Positions 34,690 through 46,849 of a DNA stretch of 64,000 bases are shown here, piece by piece. The first letter of the stretch is position 1. Each line of letters starts with the position of its first letter. Source of the DNA: Ursus arctos. Its lineage: Eukaryota; Chordata; Mammalia; Carnivora; Ursidae. The translations under genes and the position numbers were made by a program. The notes below the pieces were generated by a model. It saw only the letters and a list, made by a program, of their open reading frames with translations, ran no database searches and was not told the DNA's origin. The stretch covers positions 4,476,501-4,540,500 of the forward strand of contig NW_026622919.1 of the NCBI RefSeq assembly GCF_023065955.2, read 5' to 3'.

Positions 34690-35070
34690 GTGGAGACCCC
34701 CCCCCCCTCCCGCGAAGCAGGAAGCTTCCACACCTCCGCGGCCTGAGCCGGGTTCGGAGCGAGTCCTGGCTCCCGCGCCGGGGCCTTCCCATCCTCGCCG
34801 GGATTCCCACGCTCCCCACCCGCCACTTCCCGCGCCGGGGAAGGGGGAGAAGAGCAGCCACGGGAAGTGAAATAACGCCTGGGCAGCCGCTTTCCGCAAA
34901 TTCGGTGGCGTGGACACGGGGGCCGGCTCTCAAGGGCCTGCAGTGCCACCTTCTGGGGGAAAGGCTTTCTGCAGCCCAATCCCTCTCCCTTCTCGGGTTT
35001 GCGGCCTCCTCCCTCCCCAGGCCCCGCCGGCCCCTCTCTGCGGTAATGGGGGGCACCCATGCGTGGACGA
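34690..35070. promoter_or_regulatory. CpG-rich patch without a recognised exon
   Basis: Roughly 380 bp with about one CpG per 12 bases starts right where the L1-derived AT-rich block ends (34640). It is flanked by a C11 run at 34697-34707. It lies between the v3 and v2 first exons. No first exon matching a known septin-9 N-terminus was found in it. It may be an alternative SEPTIN9 promoter, an enhancer, or simply GC-rich intron. Confidence 0.4.
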
Positions 35071-36244
35071 TGCAGGTTTCCCGAACCCAGGCCCCTCTGT
35101 TCACTCCTCCCCAGAGAGGTGGGAGCTGGGGCAGGGGTGGGGGGGCATTGCAAAGCATTCCCTGGAGTACCCCCCCTTAGACACACAGCACAGAGGCACT
35201 GCCCAAGCCCACCCCCTCTGGGTGGCTCACAAGCCCCCCGCCCACCTTCACCCGAGCCCCATCCCTCTCCCCTGCACTTGGATCAGGACACAAGGAAGGT
35301 CCCGGAGCTTGGAAACATGCTGACGTCAACCATCCCAAAGCCGAACTTCTCTGCTTGTTATCAGATAACGATCTCCTGTGACACCTCACCCAGCACCATG
35401 GCCCAGAGCCCTGCAGCCTTGAAGTGAAATGCCACCTGGAAAGGCCTCCTGGCCCCTGGTGGGGTGGCCGGGCGGATGGTGGGGGGCCACCCACGTGCAC
35501 ACCAGGGGCAGCAGGGCCAGAGAGGCGCCCGGGCCTGAAGCTAAGCCCTGGAAAGGTGAGGCCTTGGGCCTGGGCGAGGCTTCTGCGCTCACGCTCACCC
35601 GTCTCAGTTGTGCCGCCCCCGCAGGGTGGCCCGTGGATGGTCAAGGAGCGCACTAAGCAGCACGCAGGGCTTGCCGGAACTGTCCCCCGTGTGGGCCGGG
35701 GACGCACAGGCCCCTGCTGTCCGCCGCCGCAGCCCCTGCCCGGTGAGCAGACGCACAGGCGCTGGAGAGACAGCAGCTCAATCCACGCCAGCAGGGTGGG
35801 TGTTAGTCCCTGGCGGGCACGTGGCCTCACACCGGAGCTCACAATAACTGCCTGGAGACGCAGGGCCTTGTGGGACACGAAGGAGCGGGCCGCCTCTCCC
35901 ACGCTGTACTTCCTCTTGAGGCTATGGGCTCGGGTCACCTTCCCAGGACTCAGGCGGCCTCAGCCTCACCCCACGGTTGGCCAAGCAGACACCAAGCCAC
36001 AGCCAGCATCCTCCCAGTTGAGTCGGCGCAAGCCTCCGGGGCAGGGCTGGACAACCACCCGGGTCCCCCAGCAATCAGAGGCCCTCCCTCTCCCACTGCA
36101 AAGACCAACTGCAGCGCCCCTCCCCTCCAGGCTTCCCTGCATCCCCTCCCTGCCCGCCACGGGTGACTCAGCAGCCATCGGGCGTTCAGGGCCCATGGCT
36201 CCCTCCACGGGGCACCCGGCAGGCTTCCCCAGCACAACCTGGCC
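35071..36244. other. SEPTIN9 intron, no recognised feature
   Basis: GC-rich intron with long open frames on both strands (one of about 325 codons) that show no domain and overlap each other; treated as chance. Confidence 0.5.
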
Positions 36245-36407
36245 TGGCCCTACCCCTCGCCTTGATGATCCAACCTCCGGGCCTTTGCATTTTCTGTTCT
36301 CTTTGCCTGGAAGCTCTTCCTTTGGACGCTGGCCTGGTTGGGTCCTACTGGTCACGCAAGTTTCAGCTCAGTGTCACCCCCTCGGGGAGGGCATCCACTA
36401 ATTCCCC

Positions 36408-36448
<41 letters not shown>

Positions 36449-36710
36449 CCGCGCGCGCACACACACACACACAGAGGACATGCACTCCAGGTAATGACCA
36501 CATCACCTGTTCTAGGCTTCTTCATAGCCTTCGCCTAGAATCATCTATCAATGCACTTATTGGCTAGCTCCTTGACATCTAGTTCGGGTGGGGTCCCGCA
36601 GGAGCAAGGGCTATATCCCCCTCCCTCGTGTAGGCTGAGAACCCAGGCGAGCACCTGCACATTGCAGGACCTCAAGAAATATTCAAAGAGTGAACTGGAA
36701 TGGCCTGAGC
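36245..36710 (+). repeat. L2 LINE 3' remnant with (CA)n inside
   Basis: 'gggcctttgcattttctgtt', 'ctctttgcctggaagctctt', 'aagtttcagctcagtgtcac', 'ttggctagctccttgacatc' and 'tcaagaaatattcaaagagt' track the L2 3' end in order, plus orientation. A CA microsatellite expanded within it. Confidence 0.8.
36409..36473. repeat. (CA)n with a GC-alternating centre
   Basis: About 17 CA units, then GTGCCCGCGCGCG, then about 7 more CA units. Confidence 0.95.
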
Positions 36711-37778
36711 CTACTGGTGCTGCCAACAGGACCCCCGCCCCCGCTATGGCGCGACAGGAGGTGAACTCCAAGCAGAAGATACCACACAGACTGTCGACCC
36801 TCTGGTGGGAGGGGGCACTGGCGTGTGCGTTCCTGCCACCCGAGCCCCGCGGCCCCGCCACACCCATCTGCTCCCGAGGACCCACCCAGCCCCAAAGCAC
36901 GCAGCTTTCAGAGCAAAGTTTCGGAGCTGGTGCCTCTTCCCTGATTTTCTAGGGGCGTGTTGCTTTGTTTATTCAGCTTTGCTCAAGTCAGAGTTTCCCC
37001 ATTCGTTTAAAGAAAAGGGAAAAAAGAAAAGAAAGGAAGGAGGATCTGAAGGTCTCAAGGCAGAAGTGTCCTCCGCCGCGAGCTGAGATCCGCATTGCTA
37101 TCTGTCCAGAGTTCAAGCTGTGGCCAAGACACTTCTCCAAGCTGAGGCCACTCAGTAGGAGGAAATCTCCCTCCTTTCTCTGTCAGGTCCCACCCTACCC
37201 TTTGCCCGGTCACACGCCCAGCCCCAAAGAAGCTGAATCCACAGCCGGCCCTGTCAGCGGAATCGGCCCAGGGCTGATGATGGCATGCCCAGTGCTGGAG
37301 GGCCTTCAGGCAAAGAGGTTTGAGGACAGAAGTTTCTGTCGGATGGAAAGACAAGACGGATGACCAGCTCTGAGCAGAAGGCAGAAGCCGGGATGGCAGA
37401 AGCCACGCGGGAGGGTGTGGGTGGACAGGCTTCCTAAGAAGGGGCATGGGGACAGACCAATGGACGCTGAGCCCCACACCCTGCCACACAGACAGCCAGT
37501 GCCACACACAGGCTGGACAGAGGGACCACAGAGAATTAGAGGTACATCCCCACGGTGGAACCCAGAACACCCCAGGCTGGCCTCCGCTGTCAGCCCAGAA
37601 GAGCCCGGCTTGGGCTGCCCCGGGCACAGCACACGTCCAGCTGTGTTCCGGGCCAGAGCTGAGGCTCTGTGGCGAGCCTGGGGCGGGAAGCGACTCAAGG
37701 CCTGGCCCAGCCCAGGATTTCCCCATTCCCTGCCACCCACAGGAGCCGGCCTGGGTGTGAGGAAAGAGAAAGAGTGAA
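36711..37778. other. SEPTIN9 intron, no recognised feature
   Basis: Unique-looking intron with an A/G-rich patch at 37010-37045. Nothing identified. Confidence 0.5.
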
Positions 37779-38870
37779 TCAGGAACCCTACCTCATACCA
37801 TATACAGAAATTCACTCAGAATGGATCAAAGGTCTCAACGCCAGAGCCAAAACTATACAACTCTTAGGAAAAATCACCGGGGAAAAGCTTCGGGACAATG
37901 GGTACGACACCAAAAGCACAGGCAAAGAATGATTAGTAAAATGGGATTTCATCAAACTTAAAAATTTCTATGCATCAAAGTATACCCCCAACAGCGTGAG
38001 AAGGTTATTGGCAGAATGGGAGGAAATATTTGCGAATCAGACATCAGGTAAGGGACTGATATGCAGGATATATAAAGAAGGCCTACAACAACAACAACAA
38101 ACAACCCAATTAAAATCTTAGCACAAGACCCGAAGAAACATTTCTCCAAAGACACACAGATGCCAAGGAGCCCGGGCAGAGGCGCTCACCAGCTTAAGCA
38201 TTTAGAGAAATGCCCCTCAAAACCACAGTGAGACGCCACTGCACGCACTGACTGGGATGGTTATTATCCAAAGGAACGAGTAAATAAAACAGCAGTGTCG
38301 GTGAGGGGGCGGGGAGACTGGAACCCTCGTGCCCTGCCGGTGGGAACGTGAAATGGTGCAGCCCCTGGGCAAGCAGTACGCAGCTGCCCACCAAATTAAA
38401 CAGAGAATTCCCACACGATCCAGCAACCCTGCTTCTGCGTATGTCCCCAGAACACAATGTGGTCTCTCCACAGAGCGGAGCATCACTCTGTCCTACACTG
38501 GGAAGGAAACGGACACCTGCTGCGACACGGATGGACTCGAAGAGATTACCCCAAGTGAAATAAGCCAGGCACAGACAGACAGACAACTAGCGCATGGCTC
38601 CGCGTCTGTGAGGTGCCTGGAACAAGGTCACGGACACGGAAAGCTGGATGGCGGCTGCCACGGGCAGAGGGGAAGGAGAAAGGAAAGCGGCTGTTCCGTG
38701 GGGACGCAGTGTCATTCTGGAAGGTGAAGCAGTTCTGCAGATGAGCTGGACGGTGGCCCAACTATGGGAACGTACTTATTAAATAAGCGCCACGGAGCCA
38801 TACATCCCTGAAATTGTTAAAACAGCAATTTGTACGTTATGCGTATTTTACCACAATGTTTAAAAAGAAT
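37779..38870 (+). repeat. L1 LINE 3' part
   Basis: 'cctacctcataccatataca', 'gacaccaaaagcacaggcaa', 'catttctccaaagacacaca', 'ggtgggaacgtgaaatggtg' and 'caatttgtacgttatgcgta' follow ORF2 C-terminus and 3' UTR of an old L1. Frames broken; dead copy. Confidence 0.9.
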
Positions 38871-39111
38871 TCAGAGTCCAGCACAGAGCTCCGGGCACCC
38901 CGGGCGCCTGCAGTACAGACAGGCTGCAGGGACCCCTCGCCTGTGGGCCAGGACAGGGGGGGTCCAGGGAGGAAGCAGGGCAGTCCCCCACCAGGCGCAC
39001 GTGACGCATTGGAAAGGGCCAGTGGCCACACCAGGAGGTTCCAGAGTGGGGCAACGAGGAATCTGGGACATGGAATCATCCAGTGCGTCCAGGACACATC
39101 AGGCCTGGAGT

Positions 39112-39560
39112 GGGTTGAATGGCGACACCCCCCCCCACCTGCCGGAAACGCATGTTCACCTGGAACCCTTGAACGTGGTCCTATTTGGAAATAGGGCCTT
39201 GCAGGTGTAATTAAGTTACGGATCTTGACATTCAGTCATCCTGGATTCTCCAGGGCAGCGGCGGGGGCGGGGGGGATGTCCAGTGATGAGTGTCCTCATA
39301 AGAGAGAAGCAGCAGACCTGGGGACACGGAAGGCTCTGTGACAACAGGCAGAGACTGGGTGATGCTCCTACTGGCCAAGGACCACCAGGGATCACAGGCC
39401 ACCCCCAGAAGCCAGGAGAGGGGTACAGAACAGCAGCTCCCTCACGGCTTCCAGAAGGAACCAGCCCTGCTGACACTTTGAATTTGAACTTCCAGCCTCG
39501 AGAACTGTGACAGAGTCAGCTGCTGCTGCTGTTTCAAGCCATGCAGTCTGTGGCACTAGG
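39112..39560 (+). repeat. MaLR-type LTR remnant (MLT1-like)
   Basis: 'gtcctatttggaaatagggc', 'gcaggtgtaattaagttacg', 'cttccagaaggaaccagccc', 'tgctgacactttgaatttga' and 'tcaagccatgcagtctgtgg' follow the LTR order. Best preserved of the four plus-strand copies. Confidence 0.8.
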
Positions 39561-39644
39561 TTTCACCTGCCCTAAGAAACTCCTCCAGGGACCAAGTCCC
39601 TCGCCGGTCAGAGCCAGAAGAGGAAGGGGGCCAGGAAGGCTTCG

Positions 39645-39720
39645 GGCCACTTCTCTCCTCTTGGAGACAAGGGAACTAAAGCCAGAGAGGACAAAGCAGG
39701 TCCAGGCAGCTTGTGACCCC
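39645..39720 (-). repeat. MIR SINE fragment
   Basis: 'ggagacaagggaactaaagc' then 'cagagaggacaaagcaggtc' recall the reversed MIR core. Short. Confidence 0.45.
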
Positions 39721-42700
39721 AGTGTCTGTCCAGGACCAGGGTGAGAAGTGCCCGGGGACTCAGAGACAAGCAGGGACAGGTGAGGGGTGTCCAGCTCCCT
39801 GCCCGCCCCGTGACAGCGGACACCCTGAGAAGAGCAGACCACCAGCTCTCCCCCCGCCCCGGGTGAGCACTCTGTGCCTCACCATGTCGGGCAGACGTCC
39901 TGTGACGGAGCAGCCGGCCCTCCCAGGACCCCATGCCGAAGTCCAGGACAGAGCAGAGAAGCCCGTTCCCACCCTCCCCGAGGCCCAGCTGAGCTAAGTA
40001 ACAGCTCCCCAGTGGAAAGTTCCCTTCTTGGAGATTCTCTCCCTGCTGAAATACAAGCGCTTGGAACAAGATAAAACTGCTTAATTTGTAAAAGCCACAG
40101 AGGCAGTCCAGAACAAGGGAAAAAACCCGACCCTTGGCTGGAAGGAGCGGCCTTCTGTGTCTCAGAGGCCAGTCACTGCTCCATGACTCATCCCTGCCCT
40201 GCTGACAAGCCCTCCGGCATCTTCCCCGGGGCAGGGGGGAGGGGGAGCCTCCAAGAGGGCCGGGGCTACCCCACCGCCCAGGAGAACCCCAGGCCCCAGA
40301 CTCACAAACAGGGCAGGAACCCAGTGCTGCAAAAAGAAGGACTGAGCAGATGGAAGGGTCCTGAGGCTGCCTGCACCTGCCCCAAGCCCCTTTCCCCTCC
40401 CCACCAGCTCTGCCTGGACAGCACTGGTGGCCGAGAGCCAGCCAGACACACCTCAAACGCCAGCGCAGTGGGGCACGGGCAGTGGCAGCCCTGCCTGGAA
40501 GAGGTCAGGTGGGGCACTGGGCTGGGCAGGACATCCTGGCCCCCAGCCCCACCTCTGCCTGGCGCGCGGGTGGGGACTGAGGCAGCTGTCACAACCGTCT
40601 TACCACAAGACAAAGGGAGAAGGAAGGAACCTTCGGGGGCCCCACAGAACAGGCTCGGAGGCCCACCGGCAGTGGGGTGCTGCCTTGGGCCATGCCGGTC
40701 CAACTCCTTCACGTGACAGGCCAGGATACAATTAAACACCAAGGTCAAGATCTGAGCGGGTCTGAGGAATGTGTTAGGAAAGGGCCTGAGGATTTCCATT
40801 GTCATTCACATCTGTTACCAGTTTCTAACTGAGCTTTGCAAGAAATAAGTAATTTTCAGTGACAACGCATCCCTCGGAGAATTTCATCGATAGTACCAAT
40901 TTATCCTCAGGCACATCCTGAGAGAAAGTCCCCATTCTGTCCCTCACAGGCGGTCCCAGCCGAGGGCGGTGGTACCCAGCGTGGCCGTGAAGATACAGAG
41001 CTGACCCTTTTCAAAGGCAGTTTGGTTCAGTTCATGGAGAGCTGCTGGGGTCTGGCTAGTCCACAAGGTTCCAAGAGTGCTATCACTCCCAAGGTCTCCT
41101 CCCCCACTTTGTTCCTGGCTCTCTGCTCCCCTGTGTCACCCTTCGGGGCTGTGGCTTGGTCATCTGTGAAATGAAGGTTGGATCCGCGGCCCCTGAGGCC
41201 CCGTAAGCCAAGCTGTGAAGTGACCATCCTCCCAAGTCCTCAGGGACCCTGTCAACGCCCCCGCCAGGCAAGTGCCGTGGACCTCCGCTCCACACCCGTC
41301 TACCCCAGCTGGCCCAGGTCACTGAGCTCACACCTTGCCTTCCGCGGGCCTCCACGGCTGCCCCTCCTCCTGCGGCGGTCCCAGTGGCACACACGCACAC
41401 ACACACGTGCACACGCACACGGCCAGTCAGCAGCTCTCCTCCCGGTGGCTGCCCCATCAGTCCTGACATCCCATCCGAATCTGATCGGTCCCTGGAGCAG
41501 CAGACGAGGAGGAGCCTCGGGACGGGCCACCCTTTCCCCCGGCCTCTTGGAGAGCCCCCCAACACTCACAGTGGCAAGCAACAGACGAGGGGCCACGGCA
41601 CCTGTGGGGTGACGTTCTGAGCCTCACCAGGACCCAGGGGTCCGCGCAGAGCAGCTGAAGCCCGAGGATGCCCCAGACCTGCCCGGTGGGCCCAGTACGC
41701 CTGAGGGGCACGCGGTAGGCAGCAGGCACCGTAATGAAGGGGACTTACTCATGATGTCAGACGTTGACCGAGTGAGAGTGCCACGGCTGCCTGAGGGGCT
41801 GGGGAAACTGACCTGGGACGGGGGCCATCTGACCGGGATGACTCAAGCCAGGGCTGCCTCCTTGCTCTTCAGGGTCGGCTCTCGCACCGCCCCGATGGCC
41901 CCGTGCCCGCTCCGTGGGGGCTGCCCGTGAGAACAGCCCCAGCTATGAAAGGCTGGACCCCCAGGGAGAGCAGGGATGGGTCTAGATCCGCGAGGCCCTT
42001 CTGGCCCAAGGACCAGCCCTCTGCCCTCACTCCATGCCCTGATGTGACACCGAGATGTTTTAAACAGTGACTCTGCTCCAGAGTCTGAGCAGAGCCCACA
42101 TCTGCTCATCTTCCTGACCCAGGGCGTCCCTCGGTGACCCTGGAAGATCGTCACTCCCCCTCCCCACTGCAGGGCTCCCAGGTGAGTGAGGACCCGAGTG
42201 ACACCCCTGGCCCCAAGAGGGATTCGCCTTGGTCCATGCCCTAAGCCTCCAGGCGAGCAGACCAGCTCTGTCTGCCGTGCGTGCGCACACACACGCGTGC
42301 ACACACGTTTGCACGTCTTCTCTGAGCACCAGGAGCTCCACCCCTGCAGTCAACTCCTGGGAAGGCACAAAATGCTATTTCTGGGAGGAGACCGAGGCGG
42401 CCTTGCAGACGGACTTGGCTGGCAGCAAACACGCAAACCACACGGTGGACAAACCAACCAACCAGCGGCCCAAATGCCGCCGCCCCAGACCCGAGCGCCG
42501 CTGCCGGTCCCCCCACCCTTTCCCGGAGCTCGGCGCCAACGGTCTGGGCACTCGCGGCGCCTCGAGATGCAGAGGTGGCCCACTGGGGAATGAGCGAGAA
42601 CAGCGAGGGGAAGGAGAGCAGCGTTTCAATAAAAGCTCGACTTCGTGAAGCTCAGCTCTGGGAACACTGCGTCCCGCGACCTCAGAACAGCCAAAAGGAA

Positions 42701-42803
42701 AAGAAATATGTCCACAAAAATGAATAAAAGTGACCCCTGGGTGCTTCTTTCCCGAAGCACAGACGCAGCTCTGAGTTAGGGGAGGGGGCAGCGAGTGGCC
42801 TAC
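39721..42803. other. SEPTIN9 intron just 3' of the v3 exon, few features
   Basis: GC-rich intron with a CA/CG-rich patch at 41387-41420, another at 42285-42312, and a possible MIR piece at about 41130-41200 ('tcatctgtgaaatgaaggtt'). No further exon recognised. Confidence 0.5.
41387..41420. repeat. Imperfect (CA)n
   Basis: CACACACGCACACACACACGTGCAC-like tract. Confidence 0.85.
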
Positions 42804-42825
42804 CTGTGATCCGGTCTCTCTCCAT
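42804..42825 (-). CDS. SEPTIN9: SEPTIN9 v3-type first coding exon (7 residues plus 1 base)
   Basis: On the minus strand an ATG at 42825, with G at -3 and G at +4, gives MERDRIT and then a lone G followed by GTAGGC, a good splice donor (42803 leftwards). Seven residues is exactly the unique N-terminal length of SEPT9_v3. The trailing G gives the same phase as the v2 exon, so both join one common acceptor coding ALKRSFEV in known septin-9. The frame upstream has no other ATG before an in-frame TAG at 42958-42960, so this start is the only ATG choice. Between that stop and the ATG lies a run of GAG codons from a CTC/TCC repeat, which belongs to the 5' UTR or promoter. The exon is far too short for an ORF finder. 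Length, phase, donor and orientation all agree with the v2 exon 32 kb downstream. Confidence 0.9.
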
Positions 42826-43560
42826 TACTACGGATATATTTAGCAGCAGGCGGGAGTCCCGGCGTCCCCCTTTCCAGAGGCGTCCTCCCCTTCTCACCCC
42901 CGACGCCCTCCCTCCTTCTGCCTCCTCCTCCTCCTCCAAAAACACTCTTTGTCTGGTCTAATTTCTTCAATCTGTTGCAATCACGAATGCATCCAAATTA
43001 CCACATTTCCATGTGCTGATCATATGTTTGTGCCCCAAACTGAAGGAGCATTGTCCCTCGGGCTCGGGAGGGAGAAGGGACCGAGGCAGAGACCTAAAGG
43101 AGAGGAGGCGGGGCGGGGCGGACGTGGGCCGCGAGCCTCCCGCAGCCCCAGGGTCCCGGCCGGACCTCCGTCTGGGCTTTGTACGCAGTGGCTCCCGGTG
43201 CAGCGTGCAGCTTCCGGCGGCCTTCTCTCCACCCCCTCCAGCCCCTCCGCCAGGCCTGCTGCTCCTTTTTAATATCCACTTGGAGAAGCTTAACTTAGCC
43301 TCTTGGAAACCAGCTCACAGTCAAATTCCTGGCGACTTCCAAAGTCTTTCATTTTCCCCGTCCCGCGATGCTACGTTTCCTCCGGCTGAAGCGTCCGAAA
43401 AGCCTAGTTCCTTCGTGCCCGCCTCGCCTTCCCTGCACCGCGGGGGCCCAGCAGCACACCCCGAGCCCGACTCGGCCCCAAGGAGGAAGGCGGCCAGGGA
43501 GGGCTCCAGAGCACCTGCCCCCCGATGAGCCCAACGGAGTTGCCCCTGTGGCTGCCCGGT
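42826..43560 (-). promoter_or_regulatory. SEPTIN9: Probable SEPTIN9 v3 promoter and 5' UTR, weak CpG island
   Basis: The DNA just upstream (rightwards) of the v3 ATG changes from a short AT-richer stretch (about 42940-43030) to GC-rich sequence with frequent CpG, strongest at 43100-43170 and 43360-43480, including GGGGCGGGGCGG at about 43110. This is weaker than the v2 island. Position alone makes it the promoter and 5' UTR of the v3 transcript; no TATA box or start site is evident. A CTC/TCC repeat (42920-42937) lies in the presumed untranslated leader. Confidence 0.6.
42920..42937. repeat. (CTC/TCC)n in v3 leader
   Basis: Five to six TCC units, giving GAG codons on the minus strand upstream of the v3 ATG but downstream of an in-frame stop; presumed untranslated. 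Confidence 0.9.
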
Positions 43561-44104
43561 GTCCCGTCAGCTGCAGCAGTGACACAGGCCACTGGCCGTC
43601 CCGCCCAAGCCAGTGGGGGGTGGGAGGCGGCGCAAGGGAGACTTCCTGGAAGGTCCCACTTACTCATGAGTCAGTGCGTCCCCAGCTGTCCCCGCGGAGG
43701 GAGCCTGGTTCCTCAGCATGGTTCCCCATACTCAGCACTTCTCTGGGAGGGCCCCCCCCAAGGCCTAGCTGGGGCTCAGCTGTTTCCTGCTTTTCCCCTG
43801 GGGTCCCGGGGGGAGGGGGCTGCTCACCTGGCAACCTTGGGGCCCCACCAGCACCTGGTCAGAGTCAGGGGGTGTCCATGTGCATCTATGGGATGGCGCA
43901 AAGTCCCTGTCCCCTCCTGCCTGGGACAGGACCCCAAACGCAGTCTCCTATGTAGCAAGGGTGTCTCCTTGGGGGCAGGGGACACCAAATAGCAACCATC
44001 TCCCTACCCCCAGCCCCCAGCAGAGCCTGGAGGGCAGCCCCAAAGTGGCCTGCCTGCTGAGGGAAGGTGGGGGCAGTGTCTCAGCCCAGGGAGGTCCCAC
44101 AGGC
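43561..44104. other. Intron upstream of v3 promoter, no recognised feature
   Basis: GC-rich sequence between the v3 promoter region and an LTR remnant; nothing identified. Confidence 0.5.
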
Positions 44105-44505
44105 TCCATAACGGCCCCCAAAGATATCGCTTCCTAATCCCTGTAAATGGGGTCTTGTTTGGAGTCTTTGCAGATGGGATTGAGTGAAGGATCCTGAGAC
44201 GGGGAGATTAGCCAGGATTATCAGGGCCGGCCGTAAATGCCATCGCGAGCCTCATATGAGGCCTCCCGCGCAGGCACAGGGGAAGGGAAGTAAAGGCAGA
44301 GTGGAGAGAAACTCGGTGAGTCCGGCTTCGAAGGCTGGGTGCAGCCCCCAGAAGCAACAAGAGGCCAGGAGAGCATTCTCTCCGGGAGGGTGCTGACGAG
44401 TCCCGGCCCCGCACACCTCGATCTCAGACTCCCAGCTCCGGAACCTCGAGAGAACCCGCTTCTGCTGTCGCAAGCCACCAAATCTGTGGCCACTTGTTCT
44501 GGACC
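44105..44505 (+). repeat. MaLR-type LTR remnant (MLT1-like)
   Basis: 'ctttgcagatgggattgagt', 'cctcatatgaggcctcccgc', 'tctcagactcccagctccgg' and 'cgcaagccaccaaatctgtg' follow the LTR order. Diverged. Confidence 0.65.
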
Positions 44506-46849
44506 CCCAGGGAGCACATACAGACACCATGAACCAACGAGCCAGTGTCCCCGTCTGACACTGTCCGGGCTTTAGATTCATTCTAGAACTGTCCCACCAA
44601 CCACTAACAATCCTTGAGTTCGAACAATGGGCAATATGGAGATTTTTTTAGGTATATTCATTCAATCTCTTCCCCGATTCTGAAAAAACATTCCTTCCTG
44701 GTTCTTCTGATTATAAATGCAGTATTTGTTCATTGTACTGAATTTAGAAATGACAGAAAACATATAAAGAAGAAACCCCTTTAACACCACATGGGACTCT
44801 CAGGCACCAGTTCCCAGCAGGGCAAGCGGGCCCAGGAAGGCCCCACAGACAGGCCCGCTGGTGGAAATTCGGGGTAGGCCAGGTCCCGGGCTGGCCGTGG
44901 GGGCCCCGTCCCTCCCGGCCGCCTCCTCCGGGTGCCGAGCACATACATAGGCTGTGATTTCACTGCTGTAGCCGGGCAGCTGCGGAGCACGGCTCTGACC
45001 CTCGGTTCTTCCCCGGCAGCGTTCGGCTCAATGTCCATTCCCCCACCATGCCGAAAAATCCAAGCATTCTGGCCCAAGCAGGGGATCATTTGAAACCGAA
45101 AACCTGGCAGCACCAATTGGCTCCAATGAGGCCCGTGTTAGTCACGAGCCAGCTCAGAGGCCAGGCGCAGAGGTGGGGTGAGGCCAGGCCGTGGGAGAAG
45201 GGGGCGGCCAACCCCCCAGTGCTCACCAAGGCCCGGTCTAGGCACCGGCACTGTCCATGCCAGCGGGGAGGGGAGCAAGCAGCCAGGCCAGGCCGGACCT
45301 GCATCCCCAAAGTGGGTTCCCCACGTGGCTCCATCCTCCACAGACGACGATCTGTGGTTACATAAAACTAGATTGCTAGACGCCTGCCTTGGATTCCTCC
45401 AGCCCATTAGCATAGTAAATGCAGTGAGTAGTCCCTGTGAGGGGGCCGGCTTCCTTCAACCCAGCCCTTCCCAAACTGAACCAACACCTGCCATCTGCGG
45501 GAGGCAGGACCCCCCGCGGCCACAGCTTTGGGAAACCGCCCCCATTCCCGGGCATCCCAGCCAGCCCACAGCTTGGGGTGGGCACCGTTGCCCAACAGCC
45601 CCTTCCAGACAGTTCTCAAGATGGTGTCTCTGTCCTTCATCCCCCAACAGATCTGCACCCGCCATCTGCATACTCCCAACAGCCATCAGACAACCCTTGC
45701 CCCAGCCAGGGGCGCAGTACGGGGGAGGAGGAAGAGTCGGAGGACGGCTTTATTGTTAAAGCCACGGCTCAGGCCCCTTCGTGAAGCACAGCTACAGGCC
45801 CCCGCACCCCATGAGGAGGGACACGCAGCTGAGAGGCATCCCCAGGGTGCCCTCAACTCCCACCACCAGGCCAGGAGGATGACTCCGATCACATGGGCAG
45901 CAGGGACCCAGGGAGGGCTGGCCAGGCCCAGCGTGGCCTCGCTCCCATTCCCAGTGTGCATTCTAGGAGGGCTGTGAGGAGGTGGGGGCAGAGGAGCCTG
46001 GCTGAAAGGAGGCTTTCTGAGGCTCTGGGCTCAGGCTTTGGGCCCCCTCTGGCCACCTCCCTGGCAGATACTCGGGAATCTTCCACAGTCGGCTCCAAGC
46101 TACGGGGAACTCTCCCTCTAAAAAATGACTTTTCCGTTCATTTCCTGCTCATCCCCTGAGTTAAAAATAAAGGCGCTCCCTCCCGGCCCCCTCCCACTGA
46201 CCCTCCCGCAGCCGCTGCTACCGTACCTGCCAGCAGAGCGGGCAGCTGGCCCCAGCCTGGCCGCCTGCAGCCTCCCCGAGCAAGGCGGACCCTGGGCTGG
46301 AGCCGGCTGCATTCCTCTCAGGAACCTTCTCTCCACTTTTCATCGTGCAGCAAGTTTTGGCTGTTCCTAAGTAAATACAACCCAGCTACTCTCTGCCCTG
46401 GGGACAGCTGCGGGGTTTACTGGTGCTAAGAGCCTGGCCAGCCGGCCTGTTGCTTTGGGAGTTCTTCCAGGGCAGTGTGGAAGGGAACCAAGACAATGGA
46501 GAGAGGCGGCCCACAGGGGGCTAAATTCCGCCGCTAACGGGCCTCACGCTCAGCCATCCACCCCGGGCTGCAGCCCGGCTGGGGCCGGCACTTCGTGCCT
46601 CCAGGAGGCCCCAGTTGCCCAAGCGGCGCAAGGGAATCGGGAAAATGAAGGCCAGGTCCTCGGGGGCAGCTGCCCCAGGGCCCCCGAGTTGAAACTTCTC
46701 CCCAGAAGACTGAGAACTCCCCCAAAGAGCTGGCGTCTTCCACTTCCTGCTGGGAGCCCAACATTCTGCCTTGCCACTAGGTGCCCAAGAAGTGCTCGCT
46801 GGAAGAACAACGAACTTGAAGATCCCACGTGCAGACTCTCCCACCCAGC
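44506..46849. other. SEPTIN9 5' intron, no recognised feature
   Basis: An AT-richer stretch at 44580-44790 is followed by GC-rich intron. No exon or clear repeat recognised. Confidence 0.45.

Noticed and set aside
35424..36401. 325-codon open frame on the plus strand
   Set aside because: The longest frame in the window, but low-complexity P/R/G-rich, antisense to SEPTIN9, ends within an L2 remnant, and resembles no protein family I know.
42804..42945. Extended v3 N-terminus starting at 42945
   Set aside because: The triplet at 42945 is GTG, not ATG; the first in-frame ATG after the TAG at 42958-42960 is the MERDRIT start.
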